Source: Rhodospirillales bacterium
GTDB lineage: Bacteria > Pseudomonadota > Alphaproteobacteria > Reyranellales > Reyranellaceae
NCBI GenBank assembly: GCA_016699855.1
Contig: CP064988.1
Coordinates: 2,384,501-2,448,500, forward strand
Reading direction: 5' to 3'
Length of the DNA: 64,000 nt
Part shown: piece by piece, positions 53,876-62,779 of the stretch
Position numbering within the stretch: position 1 is the first letter of the stretch
How the letters are laid out: each line of letters begins with the position of its first letter
Program-made: the position numbers and the translations under genes
Notes under the pieces: generated by a model
Told to the model about the DNA's origin: nothing
Seen by the model: the letters and a program-made list of their open reading frames with translations, nothing else
The model's database searches: none

Positions 53876-54394
53876 TCAGTCGGGATAGCGCCACGGCTTG
53901 GCGGGCTGCGCGGCCTTCTCGTCGATGGTCCATTGCGGGATCGCGAGCCCCGGCGCGACATCGCTGAACACCATGCGCACGCGCGTGCCGATGCCGACCG
54001 AGCGCACCATCTCCGGCGGCGCCAGCTTTCCGTCCGGCGTCGCGAGGTTCCCGACGACGCGCAACGCCTCGTCGGCCGTCGGCTTGCCCTTCTGCGCGTC
54101 GAGGTCGACCAGCAGGATCAGATACGGCGTGTGCGCCTTGAAGGCCGGCTGGATGGCGTGGTGCACCTCGGAATAGGAATGCACCGCGCCCTTGCCCTCG
54201 ACCCGAGTCCAGGTCGATTTCGGGCTGGCGCACCACGGGCACGCCGTGGTCGGCGGATAGCGCAGCAGGCCGCAGGAGTCGCAGCGCTGCAGGTGGAAGT
54301 CGTGCGCCGCGCAATGCTTGAAGTACTCGAGGTTCTCGACGTCGAGATCGTTGATCTCGAGCGGCATGCCGAGATAGGTCGCGTTGATCGCCAT
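53876..54394 (-). CDS. DUF35 zinc-ribbon/OB-fold protein
   Basis: A 172-residue protein with an N-terminal zinc ribbon (CDSCG and CPWC, four cysteines) and an acyl-CoA-associated OB fold. It lies 14 bases downstream of a thiolase-like gene. Such DUF35 proteins form tight complexes with SCP-x-type thiolases or Ltp2-type aldolases and help bind the CoA substrate. The start at 54394 gives MAINATYLG; the ribosome site GGGAGGGACGC fits. Confidence 0.9.
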   Translation of the reverse strand: MAINATYLGMPLEINDLDVENLEYFKHCAAHDFHLQRCDSCGLLRYPPTTACPWCASPKSTWTRVEGKGAVHSYSEVHHAIQPAFKAHTPYLILLVDLDAQKGKPTADEALRVVGNLATPDGKLAPPEMVRSVGIGTRVRMVFSDVAPGLAIPQWTIDEKAAQPAKPWRYPD

Positions 54395-54408
54395 GATGCG
54401 TCCCTCCC

Positions 54409-55665
54409 TCAACCGCGCCGCATGACCATGGCCGAGCCCGTGCCCGGCATGGCCCAGCCGAGATTGGCCGACACCTCGACATCCTTCACCTGGCGGCAGC
54501 CGCCGGGCCTGTAGTCGTAGGTGTGCTGGCGCTTGCCGTCCGGCCCGACGGGACATGAATCGTCGACGTCGTGGCGCAGCTGGCGGACGTTCTCGATCAC
54601 CATGTTGAGGCCGTGCGTGTAGCCCTCGCAGAGATGGCCGCCGCTGGTGTTGTTGGGACGCCTTCCGCCCAGCCGCATCGTGCCGTCGCTGACGTAGTGG
54701 CCGCCCTCGCCCTTCTTGCAGAACCCGTAGTCCTCGAGCTGCAGCATCGTGGTGAAGGTGAAGGCGTCGTACGAGCCGGTGATGTCCACGTCCTCGGGGC
54801 CGACGCCGGCGTTCGGCCACAGGATCTCCTTGCCGTAGTGGCCGGCCACCGTCGAGATCGGGCCGTGCTGGTAGTGCATGTCCATGCGCGGCTTGTTGCA
54901 GCGCCCGACCACGCCCCGGATCAGCGCCGGCGTGTGGCGGCAGTCCTTGGCGCGGTCGGCGCGGGTGACGATCAGCGCGGTGCCGTTGTCGGTCTCGACG
55001 CAGCAGTCCAGCAGGTGCAGCGGCTTGCAGATGTAACGGCTCTTGAGCACGTCCTCGACCGTGACGCGCTCCTTGTAGAACGCCTTCGGGTTGTTGCCGG
55101 CGTGCTCGCTGTGGATCGCCTTGACGGCGGCGACCTGAGCCGGCGTCGTGCCGTAGTCGTGCATGTGGCGCATGAACGTGAGGCTGAACATCTGCCCGGC
55201 GCTCTGCCAGCCGTAGGCGCGGCCGTGCAGCATGTCGCCGCTGACCGGCGCGGCGGCGCGCGCGCCGGTGCCGCCGATGCGGACCTGCGAGAAGCCGTTC
55301 ATGGCGCGGAAGATCACCACCGTCTTGCACATGCCGGCCTCGATCACGCCCATCGCCATGCCGACCAGCGCCTCGGTCGATGAGCCGCCGCCGAACACGT
55401 CCATGTAGAAGTTCAGGCGGATGCCGAGGTCGCCGGCGATCATCGGCGAGAAGGTCGAGTCGCCGGACTGGTAGGACAGCATACCGTCGATGTCCGACGG
55501 CTTCAGGCCCGCGTCCTCGATCGCGTTGCGCACCGCCCAGCTGCCGAGCGCGCGCGTGGTCTTGCCGGAGCCGCGCGTGTAGGTCGTCTCGCCGACTCCG
55601 ACGATGGCGTACTTGTCGCGCAGATGCTTCGGCGTGCTGGTGTCGACATCCGCGGGCAGCGGCAT
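54409..55665 (-). CDS. Thiolase-like protein without nucleophilic cysteine (Ltp2-like)
   Basis: A 418-residue thiolase-fold protein. The segment that should hold the nucleophile reads VFGGGSSTEAL, with glycine or serine where Cys is expected. The late GHP motif is replaced by GYTHG. Loss of both residues is typical of Ltp2-type retro-aldolases that work with a DUF35 partner, which follows here directly. Carbon-carbon bond cleavage of a CoA thioester is therefore more likely than thiolysis (inference). The start at 55665 follows GGAGGATCCGCCC. Confidence 0.87.
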   Translation of the reverse strand: MPLPADVDTSTPKHLRDKYAIVGVGETTYTRGSGKTTRALGSWAVRNAIEDAGLKPSDIDGMLSYQSGDSTFSPMIAGDLGIRLNFYMDVFGGGSSTEALVGMAMGVIEAGMCKTVVIFRAMNGFSQVRIGGTGARAAAPVSGDMLHGRAYGWQSAGQMFSLTFMRHMHDYGTTPAQVAAVKAIHSEHAGNNPKAFYKERVTVEDVLKSRYICKPLHLLDCCVETDNGTALIVTRADRAKDCRHTPALIRGVVGRCNKPRMDMHYQHGPISTVAGHYGKEILWPNAGVGPEDVDITGSYDAFTFTTMLQLEDYGFCKKGEGGHYVSDGTMRLGGRRPNNTSGGHLCEGYTHGLNMVIENVRQLRHDVDDSCPVGPDGKRQHTYDYRPGGCRQVKDVEVSANLGWAMPGTGSAMVMRRG

Positions 55666-55892
55666 GGGCGGATCCTCCATCGTGGTTCCGGCCTCCCGGG
55701 TCTGGCGCCCGGCACGGCCTCGTCGAAGGTCGCCCGCCGCCCACGCCCACGCAATCGCGCGCCGCGCCCGTCAGACCGTCGCCGGACGCGTGGCTCGGCC
55801 GGCACCGGGGAGGCTGGCCGCCGCCGCGAACCGTGCTAGGCTTGACTGTCGCGCGCCCGTCCCGAAGGCGCGGCGCGTCCAGGGAGGTCGCC

Positions 55893-56312
55893 ATGGTCAT
55901 CGTGCAGATCAACTACCGCCGTCCCGACATGCCCAAGGCCGAGTGGGAGGCGCGCTACACCGACGATCTCGCCAGGCAGTTCCTCGCGGTCGCCGGCCTG
56001 CAATGGAAGATCTGGCTCGACGACGAGGACGAGCGGCGTTGCGGCGGCATCTACCTGTTCGCCGACCGCAAATCGGCCGAGGCCTACGCCGCCGGCCCGA
56101 TCGTGGCGCGCATGAAGGCCAACACCGCGCTGTCGGACCTCACGGTCCGCGTCTTCGACGTGCGCGCGCATGAGCGAGATCACCCACGCGCCGGTGCCCA
56201 GCCTGCGGATGGCGGCCGAGTAGCCGGTCCGGTCGACGCGCGCCGCCGCCGGGCGGCGCGCTACTTCGCGGTCTCGACGAAGCTCGGCCGCGCCGAGACG
56301 CGGGCGAAATAG
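55893..56312 (+). CDS. YdhR-like (ABM-fold) protein with frameshifted C-terminus
   Basis: The first 92 residues match small YdhR-type monooxygenase-fold proteins (VIVQINYRRPDMPKAEW, then GGIYLFADRKSAEAY and VRVFDVRA). From 56170 the frame becomes arginine-rich and runs into the convergent GST gene. In the next frame the DNA encodes SEITHAPVPSLRMAAE and stops at 56221-56223, which looks like the true C-terminus. Removing one A at 56170 joins the two. A one-base insertion or sequencing error is likely. AGGGAGGTCGCC precedes the ATG. Confidence 0.75.
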   Translation: MVIVQINYRRPDMPKAEWEARYTDDLARQFLAVAGLQWKIWLDDEDERRCGGIYLFADRKSAEAYAAGPIVARMKANTALSDLTVRVFDVRAHERDHPRAGAQPADGGRVAGPVDARRRRAARYFAVSTKLGRAETRAK

Positions 56313-56872
56313 GCCGCCAGCGCCGGCGACGCCGCCAGCAGCTCCTTGCCCTCGGGAAAGTTCCCGGCGGCGGCGAGGATCGGCGCCAGGAAGCAATCCG
56401 CCAAGGTGAACGCCGCGCCGCCGAGATGGCCCGGCGCGACGGCGGCGTCGAGCACGCGGAACATCTTCGGCATGCGCTTGACCGCCTTGTCGATCTCGGT
56501 CCGCACGACGTTGCCGTCCTTGTCCTTGTTGAAGGCGTACTCGACCACGTAGCGGCGCATCAGCAACTGGTCGACCGAGGTGGCGACGAACGCCGTCCAC
56601 TGGTTGACCGGCGCGGCCGCGCGCGGGTCGGCCGGGGTCAGGCGCGGACCGGGGAACGCGTCCTCGATGTATCGCGCGATGGCCAGCGACTCGAACAGCT
56701 CGAGCCCGTCGTGGCGCATCACCGGGATCTGGCCGATCGGATGGATCGCCTTGACAGCGTCGGAATGCGGCGGCTCGGGCGCGTACTCGTAGGGCACTCC
56801 CCTCTCGTGGCACAGCATGCGGATGGCGCGCACGAAGTTGGAGCGCGGGAAGCCGATGATCTGGAGCGGCAT
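56261..56872 (-). CDS. Glutathione S-transferase family protein
   Basis: A 203-residue GST of the theta/phi-like type. The N-terminal domain has GFPRSNFVRAIRMLCHE with a serine in the active-site position, IPVMRHDG and the ESLAIARYIED motif. The helical C-terminal domain carries FTLADCFLAP. The start at 56872 (MPLQIIGF) gives normal length. It overlaps only the frameshifted tail of the convergent YdhR-like gene, which supports the reading that the tail is artificial. Confidence 0.92.
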   Translation of the reverse strand: MPLQIIGFPRSNFVRAIRMLCHERGVPYEYAPEPPHSDAVKAIHPIGQIPVMRHDGLELFESLAIARYIEDAFPGPRLTPADPRAAAPVNQWTAFVATSVDQLLMRRYVVEYAFNKDKDGNVVRTEIDKAVKRMPKMFRVLDAAVAPGHLGGAAFTLADCFLAPILAAAGNFPEGKELLAASPALAAYFARVSARPSFVETAK

Positions 56873-56953
56873 GTCGGACCTGGACCGGGAGCGGGGAATG
56901 GATGCGGCGGCGACCACCCTTACGGGCACGGCCGGCCGGACGCAACCACGGCG

Positions 56954-57481
56954 CTATTGCGGCCAGACCGTCCGCACCGGATCGCTTCCGTCCCAGCCAC
57001 GCGCCGCGGCCGCGATGGCCGCGAACTGCCGCGCGCGCGTCGGCGTCAGCTCGGCGATCTCCATGACGGTGCCCGGCAGGATCCCGGTCTCGAAATAGGC
57101 GAACGGGCCGCGCGCGGTGGCGCCGGACTGGCCGATCCGATGGCCGGCCGCCAGCGCCGCCGCGACGACGCCGTCGTAGTCCTCCGGCCACGTGCTGACA
57201 TGCTGCAAGCCCTCCTGCCCGTCGGCGAGGAAGTCGCGGTACATCGACGGCGCGTCGTTGCGCTGCTGGATCAGCTCGATCTGGACGTCGCCGGAATTCG
57301 CCAGCGCCACCGACATGGCGACGTCCGACGGCGCGCCCTTGTAGCGGAAGTCGACCACCGGCAGCCGCTCGACGTAGAACCACGGGCCGACGCCGAGGAC
57401 ATCCGTCCAGTGGCGCAACGCCGCGTCGATGTCGCGCACGACGTAGCCGAGCTGGCGGATGTCGCCGAAGAGACGGCTCAT
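56954..57481 (-). CDS. VOC/glyoxalase superfamily protein
   Basis: A 175-residue vicinal-oxygen-chelate protein resembling methylmalonyl-CoA epimerase-like members. It starts with LGYVVRDIDAALRHWTDVLG. The metal or substrate region follows in VQIELIQQR and LQHVSTW, with FETGILPGTVMEI in the second half. AGGAGGAAACC before the ATG at 57481 is an excellent ribosome site, which separates it from the long shared open frame upstream. It lies 32 bases after the cyclase gene and may be co-transcribed. Confidence 0.88.
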   Translation of the reverse strand: MSRLFGDIRQLGYVVRDIDAALRHWTDVLGVGPWFYVERLPVVDFRYKGAPSDVAMSVALANSGDVQIELIQQRNDAPSMYRDFLADGQEGLQHVSTWPEDYDGVVAAALAAGHRIGQSGATARGPFAYFETGILPGTVMEIAELTPTRARQFAAIAAAARGWDGSDPVRTVWPQ

Positions 57482-57513
57482 GGTTTCCTCCTGGTCGCGC
57501 GGCGCGTTCGCCG

Positions 57514-59416
57514 TCAGGCGAGGCGGTAGACCCGTTCGGGCTCGACCCGCCCCTTGACCTGCTCCTCGCCGATGAAGACGGGCTCGACGCCGATCGAGGC
57601 GGGATCCTGCAGCGCCGCGATGGTGTCGCCGCTGGCCAGCACGATGACCTCCTCGTCGTCGCGCATGTGGCTCTTGCCGAGCTGCTCGAAGCGGTTGGCG
57701 ACGTTCACCGTGTCGCCGACGACGGTGTAGTTCATGCGCTCCGGCGCGCCGATGTTGCCGATGATCACCGGTCCGGAATGGAGGCCGACGCGCAGGCGGA
57801 TCGGCGCCATGCCCCGCTCGCGGCGCTCGGCGTTGTCGATCCTCACGATGCGGGCGATCTCGATGGCGGCGCGGCAGGCGGCGTCGGCGTGGTCCGGCAT
57901 GCGCTTGATGCCGCCCCACACCGCCATGACCGCGTCGCCGATGTACTTGTCGACCACGCCCTGCTCGCGTTCGATCGCGGCGCCGAGCAGCGCGAAATGC
58001 TGGTTCAACATGTCGGCGGTGCCGTGCTCGTCCATGCTCTCGGCCTGCGGCGTGAAGCCGACGATGTCCGTGAACATCACCGTCACGTCGCGGCGCTTGG
58101 AGACGAGGATGCCCTCGCCCTCCTCCATCAGGCGCCGCACCAGCCGGCGCGGCACGTAGGCGCCGAACCATTTCAGCGCCGAGCGCGCCTTCTCGAGCGT
58201 CTCGCCGGCCTCGGCGATCTCCTTCAGGCGCGACGGCGGCGCGTGCGGGCCCTCGAACTCGAACCGCTCGATCGCCTCGGCGGCGGCGCCCAGCCGGCGG
58301 ATGTCGCGCGCCATGCGCACGCCCATGACCGCCGCCAGCAGCAGCGCGGCGGCCAGAACCGCGATGCCGGCCCAGACGCCCTGCATCAGGCGCTGCACCT
58401 CGCGCGTCGCGTCCTCGAGCGGGAAGTAGCGGCCGACCAGCCAGCGGTCCGGCCCGTAGCCGTCGAGCCCGCGGAACACGAACACCCAGCGCCTTCCCTG
58501 GACCTCGACGACGTGCCCGAGGCCGCCGAGCGCGCTGTCGAACGCCCGGTTGCGCACCGGCGTCGTCCAGATCGCCGCCATGACGGGGGTCCCCGACCTC
58601 GTCGATGCGCGGCAGCGGCCGCGCCTCGGTGCGGATGAACGTCCCGCCGGCCGTCAATCCACGATGGGCCAGAACCCGCTCGCGCGCGACGAGGATGAAA
58701 TTGGCGTCGCCGCCGCCGCCCTCCGCGTCGGTGACCATGCGCGAGAAGTCGCCGACCGTGACCGTCGCCACCAGGCCGCCGAGGAAGGTGCCGTCCTCGC
58801 GCAGGATCGGCGTGCGCACGTTCACCACGGGCTGGCGCTGGACCGGGTTCCACAACAGCTCGCCCCAGTACGTCGCCGGCGCTTTGCGCAGGTCGTTGAA
58901 GCGCTCGACCGCGCCGGGGACGCCCGCCAGGGGCGCGCTGTCGCGCCGCAGCTTTCCGCTCGACGTGCCGCGCTGCAGCCTGTGCAGCGTGCCGTCGCCC
59001 CCCCCGAACCCCGCGCCCGAGATCTGCGGCATATGCTCGACCATGCTGGCGAGCGCGTCCATGATCTGGCCGGGGTCTCCGGTGTCGAGCCGGCCGCGGC
59101 CCGCCAGCGCGGCGACGAACTCAAGCTGCCGCGCCACCGGATCGAGGCGGCCGCGCACGAACTCGATCTCCGCCTCGACCATGCGCCGGTTGCGGTCCAG
59201 CAGAAGCGACTGCGTGGTGTCGGCGGCGCCGAGGACGGTGATCGTGAAGGCGCCGGCGGCGATCACGGCCACGGCGAGGAAGCCGACCGCCAGCGCCGTC
59301 ACGATGCGCACGCGCACCCGCACGGCGCGCGCCAGCGGCGCCGGCACCGCCACCGGCGCGTCGGCGCCGGTCGAGGCCGGCGCGACCGTCAGCGATCCGG
59401 GCCGCGATCCATCCAC
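57514..59416 (-). pseudogene. Class III adenylate/guanylate cyclase with sensor domain, frameshifted
   Basis: A receptor-type cyclase split by one base. The N-terminal part (GTG at 59416, preceded by GGAGGAG) has a membrane segment near residue 40, then a periplasmic cache-like sensor domain. The C-terminal part has a second membrane segment (AGIAVLAAALLLAAVMG), a HAMP-like linker and a catalytic domain with FTDIVGFT, YIGDAVMAVWGG and YTVVGDTVNVANR. The frames change at 58585-58589, where a run of five G (C on the coding strand) has one base too many: GACCCCGTCATG would join the halves. The gene is probably intact in the organism. Confidence 0.85.
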
Positions 59417-59528
59417 CTGTCGGTCTCCTCCGGCCGCTCCGGCCGCCGCGTCCGCGCGCGCCGGCCATCCAAGGTCAGATATGGCGCGTCCACCGGCGCC
59501 CGTCGAGGCCGCGCCGGCCGGCGCCGCG

Positions 59529-60458
59529 TCAGGCGTGCGAGAACATCGGCTTGCCGGCGACCGGCATCTCGGCGCGCAGGATCGTGCCGGAACCAAACCG
59601 CGGACTGGCCCGCGACACCACGCAGTAGAGCGACCGCGGGTCGGCGACGCCGAAGGCGATGTTGGTGCAGAAGATGTCGTCGCCGGCGTCGACGACATGG
59701 GTCGGCCGGCCGACGGCGTCGAACCGCCATACCGACGTGCCGATGTGGCAGACGACCAGGCCGCCCTCGGCGTCGAGCGCCATGCCGTCCGGGCCGCCAT
59801 GGCCGCCCGACATCTGGATGAACAATCCGACCTTGCTGACGTGGCCGTCGGCCATCAGCGGCAGGCGCCACACGCAGTTGCCGCGGGTGACCGCGACGTA
59901 GAGCGCGTTCTCGCGGTGGTTCATGACCAGCCCGTTGGGGCTCGGCACGGTGTCCACCAGCTTGTCGAGCCGGCCGTCGGCGGCGTGCCGGTAGACCCGT
60001 CCGGTCGGATCGTGCAGGCCGGTCTGGCCCTGGTCGGTGAAGTACAGATCGCCGTTGGCGGCGAAGAACAGGTCGTTGACGCCCTTGAAGCTCTCCGACC
60101 GCGCGGTCTCGATCAGCGGCGTCACCTCGCCGGTCGCCGGATCGAGCAGGACGATGCCGCGCTTGTAGTCGGTGATGAAGACGCGGCCGTCCTTGTGGAT
60201 CTTCAGTCCGTTTGGCCAGCCGTCGTACTCCGTGACCAGCGTCCAGTCGCCGGCCGGCGAGACGCGGAACACGCGGCCGAACGGGATGTCGGTGACGTAG
60301 AGGTTGCCGGCACGGTCGAAGCTCGGACCCTCGAGGAAGCAGTCCAGCTCCATCCCGGCGGCGTTGACGTCGCCCCACGCCGTGCGGCGCGGCTTGCGGA
60401 AGCGCTCCGGCAGGCGCGTGAAGACGCTGGCGGCGACGGGCTGGGGCGGCGCGTACAT
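59529..60458 (-). CDS. SMP-30/gluconolactonase-like protein
   Basis: A 309-residue six-bladed beta-propeller of the SMP-30/lactonase family. Characteristic parts are the metal-ligand glutamate in CFLEGPSFDRAGNLYVTD, NGLKIHKDGRVFITD, GVNDLFFAANGDLYFTD, PSPNGLVMN and the late GGPDGMALDAEGGL. It would hydrolyse a sugar or aromatic lactone. No signal peptide. The start at 60458 gives MYAPPQPV. Confidence 0.9.
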   Translation of the reverse strand: MYAPPQPVAASVFTRLPERFRKPRRTAWGDVNAAGMELDCFLEGPSFDRAGNLYVTDIPFGRVFRVSPAGDWTLVTEYDGWPNGLKIHKDGRVFITDYKRGIVLLDPATGEVTPLIETARSESFKGVNDLFFAANGDLYFTDQGQTGLHDPTGRVYRHAADGRLDKLVDTVPSPNGLVMNHRENALYVAVTRGNCVWRLPLMADGHVSKVGLFIQMSGGHGGPDGMALDAEGGLVVCHIGTSVWRFDAVGRPTHVVDAGDDIFCTNIAFGVADPRSLYCVVSRASPRFGSGTILRAEMPVAGKPMFSHA

Positions 60459-60583
60459 CGGGATCTCCGGCGGGCGTTGACACGCGAGTCTCGCACGCGC
60501 CGCGCGTGGGCGCCAAGCGGTGCTGCCGCCGCCAGACAGTGGCGTGGTTGACGCGGGCCGCCGATCCGAGCCAGCGTCTCCCC

Positions 60584-61039
60584 ATGCCTGCGGACCCGCC
60601 GCTGAACATCCACGCCACCTGCGTCGCGGTGACGACCGCCGACGGCTGGCGCGCGGCCCTGCTGCGCGGCCCCTCCGGCGCCGGGAAATCCGACGTCGCC
60701 TTGCGCATGATCGACGCCGGCGCGCGCCTCGTCTCCGACGACCGGGTCGATCTGCAGGCCGTCCACGGCATCCTGCGCGCCAGCCCTCCGGCCGCGCTGG
60801 CGGGCCTGGTCGAGGCCCGCGGCGCGGGCATTCTGCGGCTGCCGGTCGACGCGGCGCTCGAGAGCGCCGCGGTCGCGCTGCTGGTCGATCTCGTGCCCGC
60901 CGACCGGGTCGAGCGGATGCCGGAGCCACACGTCGAGACGCTGCTGGGAATCGCCATTCCGGCGCTGCGGCTGGCGGCGTTCGAGGCCTCGACGCCGGCC
61001 AAGATTCGCCTTGCCCTGCGCGGCGCGCGGGTCTCATGA
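60584..61039 (+). CDS. hprK: HPr kinase/phosphorylase (short alphaproteobacterial form)
   Basis: A 151-residue protein containing only the kinase domain. The Walker A is GPSGAGKSD near residue 50, and LVSDDRVDLQ contains the catalytic aspartate. The HprK signature is partly visible in VEARGAGILRLP. Alphaproteobacterial HprK lacks the N-terminal domain found in Firmicutes. It phosphorylates HPr (62468-62743) on serine. The ATG at 60584 is preferred to longer frames. First gene of the PTS regulatory set. Confidence 0.9.
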   Translation: MPADPPLNIHATCVAVTTADGWRAALLRGPSGAGKSDVALRMIDAGARLVSDDRVDLQAVHGILRASPPAALAGLVEARGAGILRLPVDAALESAAVALLVDLVPADRVERMPEPHVETLLGIAIPALRLAAFEASTPAKIRLALRGARVS

Positions 61040-61046
61040 TTTGACC

Positions 61047-62054
61047 GTGCCATCCGTGAGGACATCGTCGAAGGTCGCGCGACGCAAGCCAGCGCGCGCC
61101 TCGGCGCGCGCCGCGCCGTCGCCGCGGCGGCGCGTCGTGCTGATCACCGGCCTATCCGGGGCCGGCCGCGCCACGTCGCTGCGCGCGCTGGAGGACGCCG
61201 GCTACGTCGCGGTCGACAATCTCCCGCTGGCGATGGTCGACGCCCTGCTGCGGCCGGCCGGGGACAGCGACGACGACGGCGAACCCGACGACTATCCGCT
61301 GGCCATCGGCGTCGATGTGCGCACCCGCGGTTTCGACGTCCGACGCGTGGTCGCGCGTATCCGCGCGCTGCGAGCGCGCGCAGATCTCGATGCCCGCCTG
61401 CTGTTCCTCGATTGCGACAACGACGTGCTGCTGCGGCGCTACACCGAGACGCGCCGGCGGCATCCGCTCGCCGCCGACCGGCCGGTGCTGGATGGCATCG
61501 TCGACGAGCGCCGCGTGCTTCGCTCGCTGCGCGACCACGCTGATTCGACGATCGACACCTCGCAGCTCGGCCCGCACGAGCTCAAGTCGCTGCTGCTGGG
61601 ACAGTTCGCCACCGCCGCCGCCGCCGCCATGCGCGTGGCCGTGACGTCGTTCTCGTACCGCCGTGGCTTGCCGCGCGAGGCAGATCTAGTGTTCGATGCG
61701 CGGTTTCTACGCAATCCCTATTGGTCGACCGCGCTGCGCGGGCTGGACGGCCGGAACGCGACAGTGCGCCGCTACGTCGTCGCCGACCGCGACTACAAGC
61801 GGTTTTTCGGCGGCATCCTGTCGCTGCTATCGGCGCTCTTGCCCCGCTTCGAGCGGGAGGGCAAGAGTTACCTGACCGTGGCGGTCGGCTGCACCGGCGG
61901 CCGGCACCGTTCGGTGGTGGTGGCGGAGCAGCTCGCCGACCGGCTGCGCCGGCTCGACCGGCCGGTGGCGCTGACGCATCGCGATATCGATACGACGCCC
62001 GGCGCGCCCGTCGCCGCCGCGCCAGATGAGAAGAAGACGAGGGAGCGTCGATGA
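61047..62054 (+). CDS. rapZ: RapZ family nucleotide-binding protein
   Basis: A protein of about 335 residues. The N-terminal P-loop reads GLSGAGRATSLRALED, with Arg instead of Lys, a variation I have seen in other alphaproteobacterial RapZ. Conserved features follow: DAGYVAVDNLP, LFLDCDNDVLLRRYTETRRRHPL and the C-terminal VAVGCTGGRHRSVVVAE. GTG at 61047 is the most likely start; the first 30 residues are basic and variable. It overlaps the EIIA gene by four bases. Confidence 0.9.
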   Translation: MPSVRTSSKVARRKPARASARAAPSPRRRVVLITGLSGAGRATSLRALEDAGYVAVDNLPLAMVDALLRPAGDSDDDGEPDDYPLAIGVDVRTRGFDVRRVVARIRALRARADLDARLLFLDCDNDVLLRRYTETRRRHPLAADRPVLDGIVDERRVLRSLRDHADSTIDTSQLGPHELKSLLLGQFATAAAAAMRVAVTSFSYRRGLPREADLVFDARFLRNPYWSTALRGLDGRNATVRRYVVADRDYKRFFGGILSLLSALLPRFEREGKSYLTVAVGCTGGRHRSVVVAEQLADRLRRLDRPVALTHRDIDTTPGAPVAAAPDEKKTRERR

Positions 62055-62457
62055 TCGGCATGGTGCTGGTGACCCACGGCAAGCTCGCGCGCGAGTTCCT
62101 CGCCGCGCTGGAGCACGTGGTGGGCAAGCAGTCGCAGACGGCGGCGGTGTGCATCGAGGCGGACGACGACATGGAGAAGCGCCGGGGCGAGATCCTCGAG
62201 CGCGTCGCGGAATGCGACTCCGGCAGCGGCGTCGTGGTGCTGACCGACATGTTCGGCGGCACCCCGTCGAACCTGGCGATCTCGATCATGGACCGCGCGG
62301 GGTCGAGGTGATCGCCGGCGTCAACCTGCCGATGCTCATCAAGCTGGCCGGGGTGCGCGTCGACCGGCAGCTTCCAGAGGCGGTCGCCGCCTGCCAGGAC
62401 GCCGGCCGCAAGTACATCACCGTCGCGTCGCGTCTGCTGACGCGCGACGCCGGCTGA
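62051..62457 (+). pseudogene. PTS mannose-type EIIA protein, frameshifted
   Basis: The first 83 residues match EIIA-Man: the phosphorylated H9 is in VLVTHGK, and VVLTDMFGGTPSNLAISIMD follows. Near 62297 the frame breaks to a stop after DRAGSR. The next frame continues exactly as expected (VIAGVNLPMLIKLAGVRV, then KYITVASRLLTRDAG) to the stop at 62457. One missing base in GACCGCGCGGGGTC explains it. In alphaproteobacteria this protein belongs to a regulatory phosphorelay (EI-Ntr/HPr/EIIA) rather than sugar transport. Confidence 0.88.
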
Positions 62458-62467
62458 CGGCGGACAG

Positions 62468-62743
62468 ATGTCCGACGCCCCCGCCCGCGCGCTGAGGATC
62501 GCCAACAAGCGCGGCCTGCACGCCCGCGCCGCCGCCAAGTTCGTGCGCACGGCGGCGCAGTTCGACGCCGCGGTGCGCGTCGCGCACGGCGGACAGGAGG
62601 TGTCCGGCCTGTCGATCATGGGGCTGATGATGCTGGCCGCGGGCATCGGCAGCGAGATCGCGGTGTCGGCCTCCGGCCGGCAGGCCGCCGAGGTGGTCGA
62701 GGCGCTCGCCGCCCTGGTCGATGGCAAGTTCGGCGAGGACTGA
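62468..62743 (+). CDS. ptsH: HPr phosphocarrier protein
   Basis: A 91-residue HPr. The phosphorylated histidine H18 is in NKRGLHARAAAKF. The regulatory serine targeted by HprK is S49 in GLSIMGLMMLAAG. It follows the EIIA gene by ten bases and completes the hprK-rapZ-EIIA-ptsH set. There is no sugar permease in the window, in keeping with a regulatory role. Confidence 0.95.
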   Translation: MSDAPARALRIANKRGLHARAAAKFVRTAAQFDAAVRVAHGGQEVSGLSIMGLMMLAAGIGSEIAVSASGRQAAEVVEALAALVDGKFGED

Positions 62744-62779
62744 ACCGGCGCGCCGCGCCCGCGAGACTGGGAATCCGCC

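Noticed and set aside
42889..57481. One large catabolic operon or biosynthetic cluster
   Set aside because: Strands alternate, spacing is wide and a foreign insert lies in the middle. The genes are individually metabolic but do not form one transcriptional unit.
61047..62054. RapZ with Arg in place of the Walker A lysine, considered as a defect
   Set aside because: The GxxGAGR form is familiar from other alphaproteobacterial RapZ proteins and the rest of the protein is intact, so it is treated as lineage variation.
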